In this document: in pieces, positions 1 through 11,540 of the stretch
How positions within the stretch are numbered: the first letter of the stretch is position 1
How the letters are laid out: every line of letters starts with the position of its first letter
From: Anoplolepis gracilipes
Lineage: Eukaryota > Arthropoda > Insecta > Hymenoptera > Formicidae
Assembly: GCF_047496725.1 (NCBI RefSeq)
Contig: NC_132971.1
Span: 12,095,501-12,159,500, forward strand
DNA length: 64,000 nt
Direction of reading: 5' to 3'
The notes under the pieces: model-generated
What the model was told of the DNA's origin: nothing
Seen by the model: only the letters and a program-made list of their open reading frames with translations
The model's database searches: none
Position numbers and translations under genes: made by a program

Positions 1-3000
1 GCAAAGCGTACTCGAGGAAGCCCGACAACGAGCGAATGGTGAGTCTTGCAAATACTTTTTGGCATGATCTTTTTTTTAAATATAATAGTTTTTATCATAG
101 TTGTATTATCAATATATTTGTTTGAGAAAAATATAAAAAAAGTATGTATGAAAAAAATATTTTATTTATTTTCTACTCTACTCAATATCAGATGTTCGTA
201 CACGTATTCGATTTATTTTTTAAAATATTACATATTTATTTAAGTGTACTTATATATATGCATCTTTAATGTTTAATATTTAAGAGATTAATGTATCAAT
301 ATTTTTTACATACAAAAAATAATATGAAATTTCATCGATGTGTGACATTTTATCGTATAAAAATCGCGCAAAGATATATGTGTGTATATCGATGTTGCAT
401 GACATGTTTCTTTGTTGGATTGGACAGACACGAACGTCGATCAGACAATCACTTGTACTCAGGAGCAACAGGAACAAGGAGAACATTATGTTGATATTTC
501 ATCAAGTGATGACGAACAAGTAGAGTCGTTAATTTGCGCAGCAAAGAAGGAAGGTTTGTATTAGATGTTGCGCATAAATTATAACGATATCTTTGGATAA
601 TTGGAGCGTGAGATACATTTATACAAAACATGTGATTATGCATTATTAACATACGACAATTTTATTCAATGTGACAATGTTTACATATCCATGAAATTAT
701 TTATTATAATATGAAATTAAACGACATCTCTCAAATGTATCTACCGCCAAGTGTATCCAAGATAAGATCACAATTTTTTGCATAAATGTTGCATATGGCA
801 TGAGCACGAATTCACTTGTAATTTTTAGAAGCAAAAGCAGAGGCTTCGTCGGATAGCGATGGAAAACCAGATGAGGACGATGATGATGACGGTAAGTGCG
901 TCTTCTAAACTCTCTGATAATAATTGATCACACATACACACATACTTCTAGTTTTCGCGAAATATCTGACGCTGTGCGATATATAAGTAAAACAGAAAAT
1001 AGGTGAAGAAAGTAAGCGTATATATACGCGGTGAATTGTGGATAAGACGACCCGGTAAATGGAGAGTGAAACGGTCGCCATTGTCAACGGCATACGACGG
1101 GACGAGTGCTCGACCGACACTTGGGGTAAATTATGTCCGCGAGCCTTTCCAAGCTGCCCCCGCTTTCTGAAGCCGCTTTGTGCATTTAGAATCGTATTAC
1201 CGGGGCAGAGCCTTTCTCGAGATCTCGCAAGCGAGCCCGCGTAAAAATGTGTAATACGGTTATTTCTTTTCGCACGTCCGCGCCGGCGACAATGAAGGCT
1301 ACTTTGCTACTTTTTCACCGCCCCCGCGTACTGAGTAGAGACGGTGCCGTTTCCGACGCTACGACGGTAAAGGCGCTATGCGGAAATGGACTTTGAATTG
1401 CCCGATTATTACCGTCCGCGGAAGTCACTTAGGGTATTCGCGGGAAGTTACGTCCCCGAAAAGACTCGTTCTCGGAAAGTTTTATGGCCCAATTTACCCG
1501 ACGAGCACCTTTTTATTTTATATATCGTGTAAAAGGTTCACGTTTCCTCGTAAACGATATCACTTAAACGAGAATCTTTAACAAATTTTTGTTTCAATGA
1601 AATCATCAAACATACGCGTAACTAGACTGATTTTCCGTAGACTGCGGATTAACCGAGGAGGAAGTAGTACTCGCGAAGACGATAGCGGAGTCTTCAGATA
1701 GTGAGCATAGCGTGCAAAAGGCGGCGTTGGTGCTGAGACTGCGAGAGGGCATTGGTTCTTTGGGCAGGATTTTGAAGACAATCGAAAATTTCAAGGGCAT
1801 AATCACGCACGTGGAGACGCGGCCTTCGAAAAAGGAGGGCCTGCAGTTCGAGGTGCTGGTCAAGATTGACATGAGCAGGCAGACCCTGCTCCAGCTGATT
1901 AGAAATCTGCGACAGAGCTCGGCCTTGGACGGCGTCACTCTGCTCGCCGACAATTCCGTTAGCATCAAAGATCCCTGGTTTCCCCGTCACGCCTCCGACC
2001 TTGACAATTGCAATCATCTGATGACCAAGTATGAGCCGGATCTCGACATGACTCACCCAGGCTTCGCCGACAAAGAGTACCGCGCCCGTCGCAAGGTCAT
2101 TGCCGAAATTGCTTTCGCTTACAAGTACGGCGATCCGATACCCAGCATTCCTTACACCGAGACAGAGAACGAGACTTGGTCGCGCGTTTTCATCACCGTG
2201 TTGGACCTGGTGCCGAAGCACGCGTGCGTGGAATACCAGAGGGTCTTTAAGAAATTGCAGGAAGAGAGGATCTTTGAGTCCCATCGTATACCGCAGTTGC
2301 AGGAGGTCAGCGATTTCCTGAAGAAAAACACGGGATTCACTCTTCGACCAGCCGCCGGTCTCTTGACAGCTCGCGACTTCCTGTCCAGCCTTGCCTTCAG
2401 AGTATTCCAGAGCACCCAATACATCCGTCATATTAATAGCCCGTACCACACTCCCGAGCCGTAAGTGTTTTAAAACTTTTTATCTCTTACTTTCATTTAT
2501 TCAAGAGATGATGATTGCATTCGAATATATTATTTTCACGTGTTATTTTTTAAATTATCTTATAAATTTTTATGATATTACAAAGTACAAAGAGAATATT
2601 GCACAGGATATATATTGAGACTTGATATGAAATATCAAGTCGCGAGGGCACAAAGGATGCAACGCATCTTAAAAATCGCGTATTGTAAAGGTCGCTCCGG
2701 GTCCATGTCACGGCTGCCCCTTCGTGTCAAACTACAAGGCAATCGATATTGCGTTATGACGGGAGGCTGCACCCGGTACACAGAGAACGATGATAATAGA
2801 ATTACCGCGCCTCTCTAAGCTCGTAATGGAACTCTAATTGGCTTTTAACGACGCGATAGCGTTGATAACTCAGTTCCGCAGTTACGAAATCGTTTCCTCC
2901 GCGTAGCGAGTCGCATTACAGTTCGATTTTCAGGGGCTGCCGATAGCTCGGCAAATTGTAAGAATAAAATGGCTCCCAGGAGTTTCAATTTGATTCGCAC

Positions 3001-4099
3001 CATTCATCTGACGATGCATCCTAATTAACTTTAGCACGTTCCGACTTATTCAATGCTTTAGTTAAAATCTGGTACTTGAACTGAGCATTGTTGAATATTA
3101 CAACAAATTGTATATATTAAGAATCTTCATGTATTTAAATAGAGCACAAGATAAATTTGAACGTCAGATTTCACAATTAATACATGACGTAAATCTTTGG
3201 TCTTGTTTCTATTTGCAGAGATTGCATCCATGAGCTCTTGGGCCATATACCGCTTCTGGGCGATCCTAATTTTGCTCAATTCTCGCAAGAAATCGGTCTG
3301 GCGTCCCTTGGTGCCTCGGATGAAGAGATTGAGAAACTATCGACCATCTATTGGTTCACGATCGAGTTCGGTCTCTGCAAAGAAGGTAGCGAGATCAAAG
3401 CTTATGGCGCTGGCTTGTTGTCAGCCTATGGTGAACTCCTGCACGCGTTGAGCGATAAGTGTGAGCACCGACCATTCGACCCGACGATCACTGCTCTTCA
3501 AAAGTATCAAGATCAGGAATATCAGCCGATATATTACGTTGCCGAAAGCTTCGAGGATGCCAAGGAGAAATTCCGTCGCTGGGTAAGCTCATTAATTATT
3601 TTCATCATGTGTTCAAATTATTGTCTGCTTAATATTAATTTGTGGAATTCGTTTCTTATCTATTTTCTAAAATTTCTCAAAATTTGCTCTAATTTTATTG
3701 CTATTATTGATTAGTCGAAAATAACAAAATTAACTAAGTGAAGAATTCAAGATAATTTTTCTTTTTTGTAATTTTTACTTTTGATGTTCGATATTTTTAT
3801 TTTTTTCATAATCATTTATTGCACAAGGAGAGAGTAATCATTGATAAATATAACCAATTCGCTTCCGCTGACTGTAATTTCTTATTGGAGTAAACGAGCT
3901 TATTGTTAGTCACGAGTCTTGGTTTTTCTCGCAGGTGGCTACTATGAGCCGACCGTTCGAGGTCAGGTATAATCCGCATACGCAACGCGTCGAAGTCCTT
4001 GATAGCGTTGATAGACTGGAAGATTTGATTTCCCAACTCAACACCGAGATGACTCATCTCACGAATGCTGTCAACAAAATGAAGAAACATTTTGCGTAA
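1..4099 (+). CDS. ple: Tyrosine 3-monooxygenase (tyrosine hydroxylase), 3' part of the gene, six exons
   Basis: Exons read at 1-38, 428-553, 829-891, 1641-2460, 3219-3582 and 3935-4099, joined by GT-AG introns in phases 1,1,1,2,0 with stop TAA at 4097-4099; 524 residues lie in the window and the N terminus is upstream. The enzyme hydroxylates tyrosine to L-DOPA with tetrahydrobiopterin and iron, the first step to dopamine and, in insects, to cuticle tanning. Exons 2, 3 and the start of 4 encode an acidic linker (DISSSDDEQ, then DEDDDDD). An ACT-like regulatory domain follows (start LRLREGIGSLGRILKTIENF). The catalytic domain begins near PWFPRHASDLDNCNHLMTKY. Exon 5 holds HELLGH, whose two His bind iron, and WFTIEFGL, whose Glu is the third ligand. 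The C terminus (LEDLISQLNTEMTHL) is the tetramer coiled coil. Phenylalanine and tryptophan hydroxylases share the fold, but the linker and N-terminal EEARQRAN are typical of insect tyrosine hydroxylase. Confidence 0.96.
428..553 (+). other. ple: ple acidic cassette exon (126 nt, phase 1-1)
   Basis: Acceptor AG at 426-427 and donor GT at 554-555. The exon encodes a Gln/Glu/Asp-rich stretch including EQQEQGEHYVDISSSDDEQV. It starts and ends in phase 1, so it can be skipped without changing the frame. In Drosophila, alternative exons in this part of ple distinguish epidermal and neural enzyme forms; that this exon behaves the same way is inference. Confidence 0.85.
829..891 (+). other. ple: ple acidic cassette exon (63 nt, phase 1-1)
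   Basis: Acceptor AG at 827-828 and strong donor GTAAGT at 892. It encodes AKAEASSDSDGKPDEDDDDD plus split codons. Like the preceding exon it is symmetric, so exon 1 or exon 2 can join directly to exon 4 in frame. Confidence 0.85.
892..1640 (+). other. ple intron with a GC-rich core
   Basis: This intron separates the acidic exons from the body of the enzyme. About 1050-1460 is CpG-rich in contrast to the AT-rich flanks. I could not find an exon in it with matching phase and splice sites, so an intronic regulatory element is possible but unproven. Confidence 0.5.
2461..3218 (+). other. ple intron 4
   Basis: Donor GTAAGT at 2461, acceptor TTGCAG ending 3218. It contains a short hairpin (arms 2619-2628 and 2632-2641) and a GC-richer middle around 2640-2960. 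No coding exon seen. Confidence 0.6.
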
Positions 4100-5894
4100 A
4101 AATGAGAACTTCCGCATCTTTGTTGTATTGATTCGGTTATTCCTTTTGCCAACCATTGAATCTTGAAGTTGAACATATGTTTTAGATATCATTTTCTTTT
4201 GACAACGATAATTTTTTATAATCTGCTATGTTTATAAGATTTAGTGATGCGCCTTTGCATTTCGAAAGTGTGTTAGCTTGATCGATAATTTTGATAAAAT
4301 TACAGATCAAAAAATATTCGTTTCAAATAACATCTTGCATTGCGACTTCAACTTCTAGGTTTGATGGACACTTCGTCATCATTCTAGTTACGCTCATCAA
4401 TTTATCTGCCATTGTATAAAGTCGTTCATTAGTGTGTTATATGCGTGTTGTACGCGCATATCGATTACGCACGTAAAGAACGACGAATCTTCAGTGTATA
4501 ACGCAAATGTTACTCGACGTAACAATGTAGATTGCGTCAAAATAATCGCACGGCTTTATTGAACAATGAATCATTCGTCAACGAATTAATTTATGACAGT
4601 CCAATCTCTTGCCCTCGAGTATTCTTTACGAGGTGCCAAATGAGCGAAAATACATATCACAAGGTTATATTCGTACAAACAAGATAGTATCACTTCTTTT
4701 GCCAATGGCTAAGTTTACGCGCATATGTGATTCACACATTACTATTACTATATTATTATTATTAATTATATATTATTATTATTATTATTATTATTACTCT
4801 GTTTTATTTTATTATATAATATTGTATTATTTACGGTAGCATATACATTATTATAAATGAATTTGTTTAATCCAGCAAACACTGGCATCTGCCCCGATAT
4901 TTAATAGAGCAGTCTATGTTTAGCAAAAGTTGTGAAATGCAAAATAATTATCGGAGTTAGTAAGAGAGTTAAGTAGTCTCAAGACATAAAACTCACGAGA
5001 CCGACTCTTCGTGGTGATAGAATTCGTCGTTTGAATGTGAGCGTACAGTATTTTTTTTTTGCGAATAAATTGACAGACTGCGGTTAAGCAGGGAGTCGTT
5101 AAACAGTCTTTATGGACTAGTCGAGAGACCACGACCAAGGACGTGCGTTTAGCAAATGTCAAATCGGTTTGTCATATTTTGTTTAGAATTTATTATCGAA
5201 TTAAACAGTATTTCGTAAAAGATAATAATATATCATTAAGATGTGTTCTTACTTATGTTAGTTAGTTCGATATGTCGCTTCTTCTTCGGTCGAACTCTGT
5301 GGGAATTTTAGTCTTCGGATAGCTATGGAAGTTACGAAGCGACGTTGCTTTAGAGAGGCACTATTTAGCGAGTAGTGTGAGTCCCCGCTTGCGCACGCTC
5401 TGCTTACAACCTATCAAATCGCGCCGATTCGTACGAAATAATTTTCTCGTGCGTTTATGTGCGTAGCCCACCCTCGTTAGATTGTAGTAAAAGGCGATCG
5501 ATACACGACATGTTTCCTTTGTATTATATTGTAAAGTTCTCAGAGCACATAATAAAAAATTAAGATATGAATCTTACACGTGCTGTTATTTCTTTACTCG
5601 AAACTATGACTTGTACAAAGCGAAAATGCCGTAGAAATAACTGTCGAGTAATTGTCTTATCGTTATATTAGTCGTTATGGTTACCAAACGTAATTAAGGC
5701 ATAATTGAGCATAATTAGCTTTGACATAAATGTTCAAAACAAAGTGAAACTGCCTCTTACGTCGTGATGGACATTGCTTCAGGACGCACGTGTGTAACTC
5801 GAACCTCTTTCTTTTATTTTCTATTTCTGGAATACCGTGATTAATGATTGAAACATGGAAAATAATACTTAAATAATTGCATCTTTTGTCGGCT
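4100..5894 (+). other. ple 3' UTR and spacer to the next gene
   Basis: No coding exon is supported on either strand. The stretch has an ATT-rich microsatellite around 4739-4800 and a GC-richer part around 5270-5510. The ple transcript probably ends at one of two polyadenylation signals (5064 or 5551); the remainder up to 5894 would hold the promoter of the next gene, for which I recognise no clear core element. Confidence 0.45.
5551..5556 (+). terminator. Candidate polyadenylation signal for ple
   Basis: AATAAA, about 1.45 kb after the stop codon. A second AATAAA is at 5064-5069. Which one is used cannot be told from sequence alone. Confidence 0.35.
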
Positions 5895-8189
5895 ATGAAA
5901 TTCGTCGTGTTTATCGTCGCGCTTGCTATGCAATGCGTGTCTGCCAAATCGCATAATGGATACGGTAAGAGAAAGTAATGTCCTCTCGTCGCCCAAATGA
6001 CTTCCTCTTTTACTCGTCAGGTTATTTTGACGAGAAATTCAGTGTGCTTGAGTGGATCACTTACTTCAAGCGCCTCTCGTTAATCGTGTTAATGTTGTGT
6101 AGCGTCGTTTTGTATTACGTGCCCAAGTCACGTTTGTGTGAGTAGTAAAACACTGAGTGAAAGGAGAGAGAAAGAGAGCTTCTATCGTCGCTTATGGTTT
6201 TTGATTGACTTTCGAATATGACTAAGTACTTATATTACATTACGAGTATATTATCTAATCATAAATCTCTTCTCTGAATATTACAAATCAGTTTTTATTA
6301 TTTACCTTTTAATAGTAATAAAATTTTCTCTCTCTCTCTCTCTTTAAATAATTCTTTTATTGTATAATCAAACAGAGAGAATGTTTTTATAACAAATTTA
6401 TAAACTTTTGAAATTATTCTTATTATTTTTTTTCTTATTAAATTATAAAAAAATTATAAAACAATTATGTTGAATTTTTATGCAGCTTTTACTAGATTTA
6501 TATTTATAGAAAACAAATATAAATATATATTTATTAAATATAAAAATATATTTATTATTATTATATTTATGTATTGTATTTTATTTAAAAAAGTAAATAT
6601 GATTTTTTAGATGCTCGGAAAGCATGTTGCGTTTTGATAGATCTTGTTGCAAATGGATTAAAATTTGCTTTAACTGTGACTGAAACTAAATACGAAAAAA
6701 TAAAGGTAAAAGAACAAGATGAAGAAAATAAAGAACTAAGAATACAAGAACTATATCGGAAAGTATGCAAAGAAAATACAAAGAATTATGGACAAAGACA
6801 AATCAATAAAATAGATAATAGTAATAGTAAATTAACGAGGTAAGTTTTTATACTGGTAAGTGGTTTGCATACTTTATTACTTCTCATATCTTGTTTACAA
6901 AATCGACTTATAAAAAAACCTATATGTATTGGGAACGACTTCATTATGTAAATATTAATAAGCTACCAATATTAATGTGTTCTAAAGTCCTAATAAAATC
7001 TCCTAATAAAAATCTCGAAAAGAGGTGAGAAGACGAAATTTTACACAAAACATAACATCGAAGAAAAACATGAACGTAATTCACGACACAATCAACGTCA
7101 TCATCGAAAGGCAACCATTAAGAATATATCAGAATCCAGTGCAACAAGGTCAGTCATATATATACATCTGATTAAATGTATTATCTAAAAACATTACTAA
7201 TAGATTCTTTATGAAATTAAGGCTCATCAGGAAACATTTTATTCAATAAAAACGATAAACACTGCATATATCGTTTCTAATATATTGTTTATACAAGAAA
7301 TGCAAATTGTCAAGCATGCACTTTAAAATCATATACCTTTCTTATTGAAAATACTTACATTCTTATATTAAAACTTATAAGATTTTATCGTTTTTAATTA
7401 TATGATTCAAATTTAATCTTTCTTAAATTCCGAATAAATTTCAATAAGTTTCAAAATTTTTATCGTAGTCATACAAGGCCATCAAAATACGTAACAGTAA
7501 TATTATAAAATATATATGATATATAAAAATGAAAATGTTAATACTTACAGAAATAGCTCGCAGCAGATGGCAATAATCAATAAGAAATACGAAAAGAAAA
7601 ATGTGATAACTTTGCATGATACTTCTCCGAAAACAAAGATTAAAATACATTTATCGGATAATAGGATAAACGACAGTACTGATTTGCAACAAGAAAAATT
7701 TATTAAACATCTTAAAGACTATACTGCAGAAAATACTGTAAGCAATAAAAATATTTAAAATATTATATTGATTATTATTAAAGAACTTGTCACTACAGAA
7801 TTGTTAAATTATGATATCAAAAACAAAAATTTATTTTATCAGTACAAATAAACTATTTTTATAATTTATTTTTTATGTCATAATGTAACACTACAGAGAG
7901 ATTATAATATTATATTATTATACAAAACACATATTTATTTGTATAACGCAAAATTTTATCATAGGAAACAAAATCTTTTTTTTCTCAAAAAGAAGGTCCC
8001 AACATAGTTCCAAAAATTATTAATAAAAGTGACATTGAATGTAAACCAATGTGCGAAGACAGTGATTATCGAGATTGCAATTACAATAGTAATTACTTAT
8101 CAATGACAAAACAGGTAGAAAATACCTTTATAAAAAAATTTATATAGAAATCAAAGAAATAAAATTATCATTTTTTCGATGTTTATAGT

Positions 8190-8235
<46 letters not shown>

Positions 8236-10237
8236 TAAAATTTTTTCAAGTTAAAATAATATCTTAATTCCATAATTTATTATATAAAAGATTATTTTGT
8301 GTTTTTTTAGAAGCATAATGAAGTTACAGATGGCTGCCAACGTCAATCCAAAAAAAATTACATCCCAAGAAATATAAACGGGCAAATTACAGATTCTCGT
8401 TCCGGTATAATTTATATTTAGCGTAAATATATATATATACATATATATAGGGTGTCCTATAATTGGTGAAAAATCTGCTAATAGCAGATTCTTGAGATTA
8501 TTTGGAGATGATTTTTTCTCAGCGAAAATGTCGAAACATCAATAATTTCCGAGTTATAAGCGATTGAAAAAGTTTTCTTAATTTAAACGTTTTGGAGTTA
8601 AAAAATTATTAAACTACTTTTTTAGTTAATTTTATAGAGTTTACTGTAATAGAATTTTAATTTAAGGCTTAATTACAAAGATATATAATGACAAAAATTG
8701 GAAACTTGCAAAAAATGATGACGTCCTTCGATATTTTCGCTGAAATCATCTCCAAATGATCTCAAGAATCTGCTATTAGCAGATTTTCCAATTACAGGAC
8801 ACCCTTTATATATTAAATTAAATGGTTCACTCTATGTCGTGATAGGTGCTTACAAAAGCTATCTGTGTTAACGAACAGAAAGATATGCAATTTTTTTATA
8901 ATAATGTAGATAGTTTGATGTAATAAAAATTGTAGGACTGTTTGAAACAAAACGAATACAACAATGTATTTAATGTAAATATTTTACATATTATATGAGT
9001 TTTATTGACTTGAAATATAGCGGGCGACGTGTACCTTTTCATTTTCGGTCCTGCAATATGACCAACTTCTGACTTCAGCATTATAATCAAATGACAATAT
9101 GACATATAACAATATCTAATGAACAAGTCAGAAGTTGATTGAGCCGAAAGTGAAAATATAGACATTGTCCATAATATTTCAAACAGATAAAACTTGTGTA
9201 ATATATGTAAAATATTTATATTATATTATATTTACATAAAATATTTATATTATATAATTTTTGTTTTTTGATATCATAATTTAACAATTCTGTAGTGACA
9301 AGTTCTTTAATAATAATCAATAATATTTTAAATATTTTTATTGCATACATCGTTGTATTCCTGTCAAATAGCGTTACAACTTTTATTATAACGAAATATT
9401 CATATTTTAATAAAAAAATTGTGTATGTCTCTGCGTACGTTAACAGAGATAGCTTTTGTAAGGGATCACTATGCTCACAATAGAGTTTAGTTTGAAACAT
9501 TTAATTTAATATATATTTCTTATAGTCTATCTCTTTTAGTTTAAAAAATAAAAGAGGGTAGCCACTTTTGATGCGAGACTCTGTTTATTGCGTAATAGAA
9601 ATAGATTATAATAGTTTTTATGTATAACAGAAATCTTCACAAAACACGAGTTATGTGATAAATCTCGAAGAAAAAACCTTCGATTTCTTCATGACAGGAA
9701 TAATATCATTCAGGATTGTTATGAGAATGCTCCGATTATAACAAGTATGTAATAATTGAGTGCAAATAGAATCTCTTTAATAAAAAATAATACATATGTT
9801 AACTATTTCAAGTTATATCAAAAAAGAAAATGCTTGGTAAAAGATACTTCAAAACAAATTTAATATTGATAGCTAAAAAAATAATTACATTCATAATAGA
9901 GCCTTGTGTTTTACCAACACTTTTTATAATAATGCATAAAAATAATGCGTTTAAACATTAAATGTTTAAATGCAAGAGTATATTGAGAATGTTTGTTAAG
10001 ATGATATTATACAACTAATTATTGTAATTATATATTTTAGCAAAAATGAATGTAAATTAATTCTGAGAAAATTCCGATAAATTGGTTTGTTATTTAGATC
10101 GAGTAAAACCAGTTCTGTTGCGAGTTATAAACTGGTTCTTCGGCGGTTGTCCAGAGGCTTCCAGTCGATACCGAGAGCAAATCGATGAAGTCGGAAAGGA
10201 GGAAATTTTCAAGTCTACCAACACGTGGCTCCTCTAA
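5895..10237 (+). CDS. Unrecognised predicted secreted protein, 369 residues, eight exons
   Basis: Exons 5895-5964, 6611-6839, 7023-7148, 7551-7737, 7965-8114, 8311-8404, 9631-9744 and 10098-10237 total 1110 nt and stay in one frame across seven GT-AG introns (phases 1,2,2,0,0,1,1) to TAA at 10235-10237. Residues 1-17 (MKFVVFIVALAMQCVSA) look like a signal peptide cut after Ala17. Exon 2 follows with DARKACCVLIDLVANGLKFA and then a Lys/Glu-rich, probably helical stretch. The middle is rich in Asn, Lys and His with scattered Cys (ECKPMCEDSDYRDC); the last exon has VINWFFGGCPEASSRYREQI. No transmembrane segment is apparent beyond the signal. I do not recognise the family. The intron 2 acceptor has a poor pyrimidine tract, and exon 6 could instead read through to a stop at 8419-8421. 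Frame agreement over eight exons is the main support. Confidence 0.72.
7738..7840. repeat. Left arm of an inverted intronic repeat
   Basis: Bases from the intron 4 donor to about 7835 are nearly identical, in reverse complement, to about 9250-9350 in intron 6 of the same gene. Shared parts include AAAGAACTTGTCACTACAGA and TTGTTAAATTATGATATC. Confidence 0.85.
8193..8234. repeat. (TA)n microsatellite
   Basis: About 21 uninterrupted TA units in intron 5 of the orphan gene. Confidence 0.95.
8450..8804. mobile_element. MITE with GGGTGTCC terminal inverted repeats (355 bp)
   Basis: Starts GGGTGTCCTATAATTGG and ends CCAATTACAGGACACCC. The terminal inverted repeats extend about 65 bp and include AATCTGCTAATAGCAGATT on the left. 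It has no coding capacity and sits in intron 6 of the orphan gene. No clear target-site duplication was found. Confidence 0.85.
8823..9487. mobile_element. Fold-back element (about 665 bp)
   Basis: The left end (about 8823-8910) and right end (about 9395-9487) are imperfect inverted repeats sharing CTTACAAAAGCTATCT and GTTAACG. An inner inverted pair lies at about 9028-9063 and 9121-9160 (CAACTTCTGACTT on one side). The right part also holds the arm at 9250-9350 that matches the intron 4 donor region. Confidence 0.65.
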
Positions 10238-11205
10238 GCGAACGAATTATATTCATTGCAGTAAAGACTGTCGATAAATGTAGAAAACTATATATCTCCT
10301 TTATTCTATAGTAAAATATAAAAATAATTTTAACGTCAAATTATTAAATAATCGACAATTGTAGAACAATATTTTGCAAATCGCATAATAACAGTAACTC
10401 TTATTAATACATACTTTTTATTATTTGTTATATTGTGGAAGTAAACTTATAATTTTTTCTTTATTTCTTCGTTTTTTACATATAACATAATAAAATACCA
10501 TCTATAAAACTATTTTGCGACGTTTATTTTGTGCTTTATATATGCATCAATAATTTTATCATTTAACAAAAAATATTAAGCTCAAAAAACGGTATCCTTA
10601 GCCATCCACTTGAAACAATCTTAAAAGTCTTTTTATTTAGCATTAGATTTTTGTTTGCTCATGAATCTTTGCAAAAAAATAATTAACATACTTTTAAAGA
10701 ACGCACAATATAAATGTCATTCCATTAATTTATTAACAAATATAATTTTCACAATTGTCACTAATTGCAATTTAATTCGTTTTGTTTGACAAAACTTTCG
10801 CGTTTCTAAAAAAATACTGGTTATATCTCAAATAGCACACTATATTTGTTATGATAAATATTCAAAAATATTCTTATTATTTAGATTTTTGAAATATTAA
10901 TATAAACATTTTATACACATTTTGTATATCTTAGGAAAAAGAAATTATAAAAACTATTATATTTGACATATTATTAAAATATAGATTAAATATTTTATAT
11001 AATATTTATGGTAAGTAAAAAAAATAAATATTTGTAGTAATATCTTGAAATTATTTCTCAAATATTTCCTGGAATATTTATGATAAATCTTCATAATTTT
11101 CATAATCTTCAATCTAAGATTACAAAAATATTTATAAAATATTTTGACAAATATTTATAAAATATTCAAATAATTATTAGAAATATTTCGTATATATTTT
11201 TTAAT
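10238..11205. other. AT-rich spacer downstream of the orphan gene
   Basis: No exon is supported. AATAAA at 10489-10494 is a candidate polyadenylation signal for the orphan gene. The distal part (10966-11205) is a dispersed repeat listed separately. Confidence 0.5.
10966..11205 (+). repeat. Dispersed repeat, copy 1
   Basis: About 240 bp that recurs in reverse complement at 13937-14183 with only scattered differences. Shared segments include TGATAAATCTTCATAATTTT and TTGACAAATATTTATAAAAT. It is AT-rich with no ORF. Confidence 0.85.
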
Positions 11206-11224
11206 ATATTGTGTCTATCTGGTA

Positions 11225-11540
11225 TTCTAATTTCTCATTTCGAATCGTGCCACGATGTTCCAATTTTATCAAGACATGAAGACGGCGCGTCGCGGCGCTT
11301 CGGGGACATCGGCCGTTTCGAATCTCGACCTTCGTCTGCGCGCACATCTGTACCGGAAGCGGATACCGCGTGTACACGGCTTAAGAGCAATAAGGGAACC
11401 AGCGGGTCTCGCGAGCCGTCAGAAGAGAATAGGGCGAGACAGTCGCGCCGAGACAGAGAGCCACGGCGGTTCACATCGCGAATTTAAACGCTTGAGTCAG
11501 TCATCCACATGACACACACACACACACACACGCGCTATCA
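11225..11540 (+). promoter_or_regulatory. CpG-rich island, possible promoter or 5' exon of the Ras-like GTPase gene
   Basis: An isolated GC-rich island between AT-rich flanks, about 2 kb before the first recognised GTPase coding exon. It contains TCAGTC-type initiator-like motifs (near 11495) and ends in a CA microsatellite at about 11513-11532. Open frames in it look like products of base composition. A strong donor-like GGTAAGT at 11848 could end a 5' exon. Function is inference. Confidence 0.35.

Noticed and set aside
5895..5978. Unspliced reading of the orphan gene's first exon gives a tiny peptide ending GYGKRK, like an amidated neuropeptide.
   Set aside because: The GKR is produced by the splice donor GGTAAGA read in that phase, and the next exon joins in frame with seven more; the neuropeptide reading is probably a coincidence.
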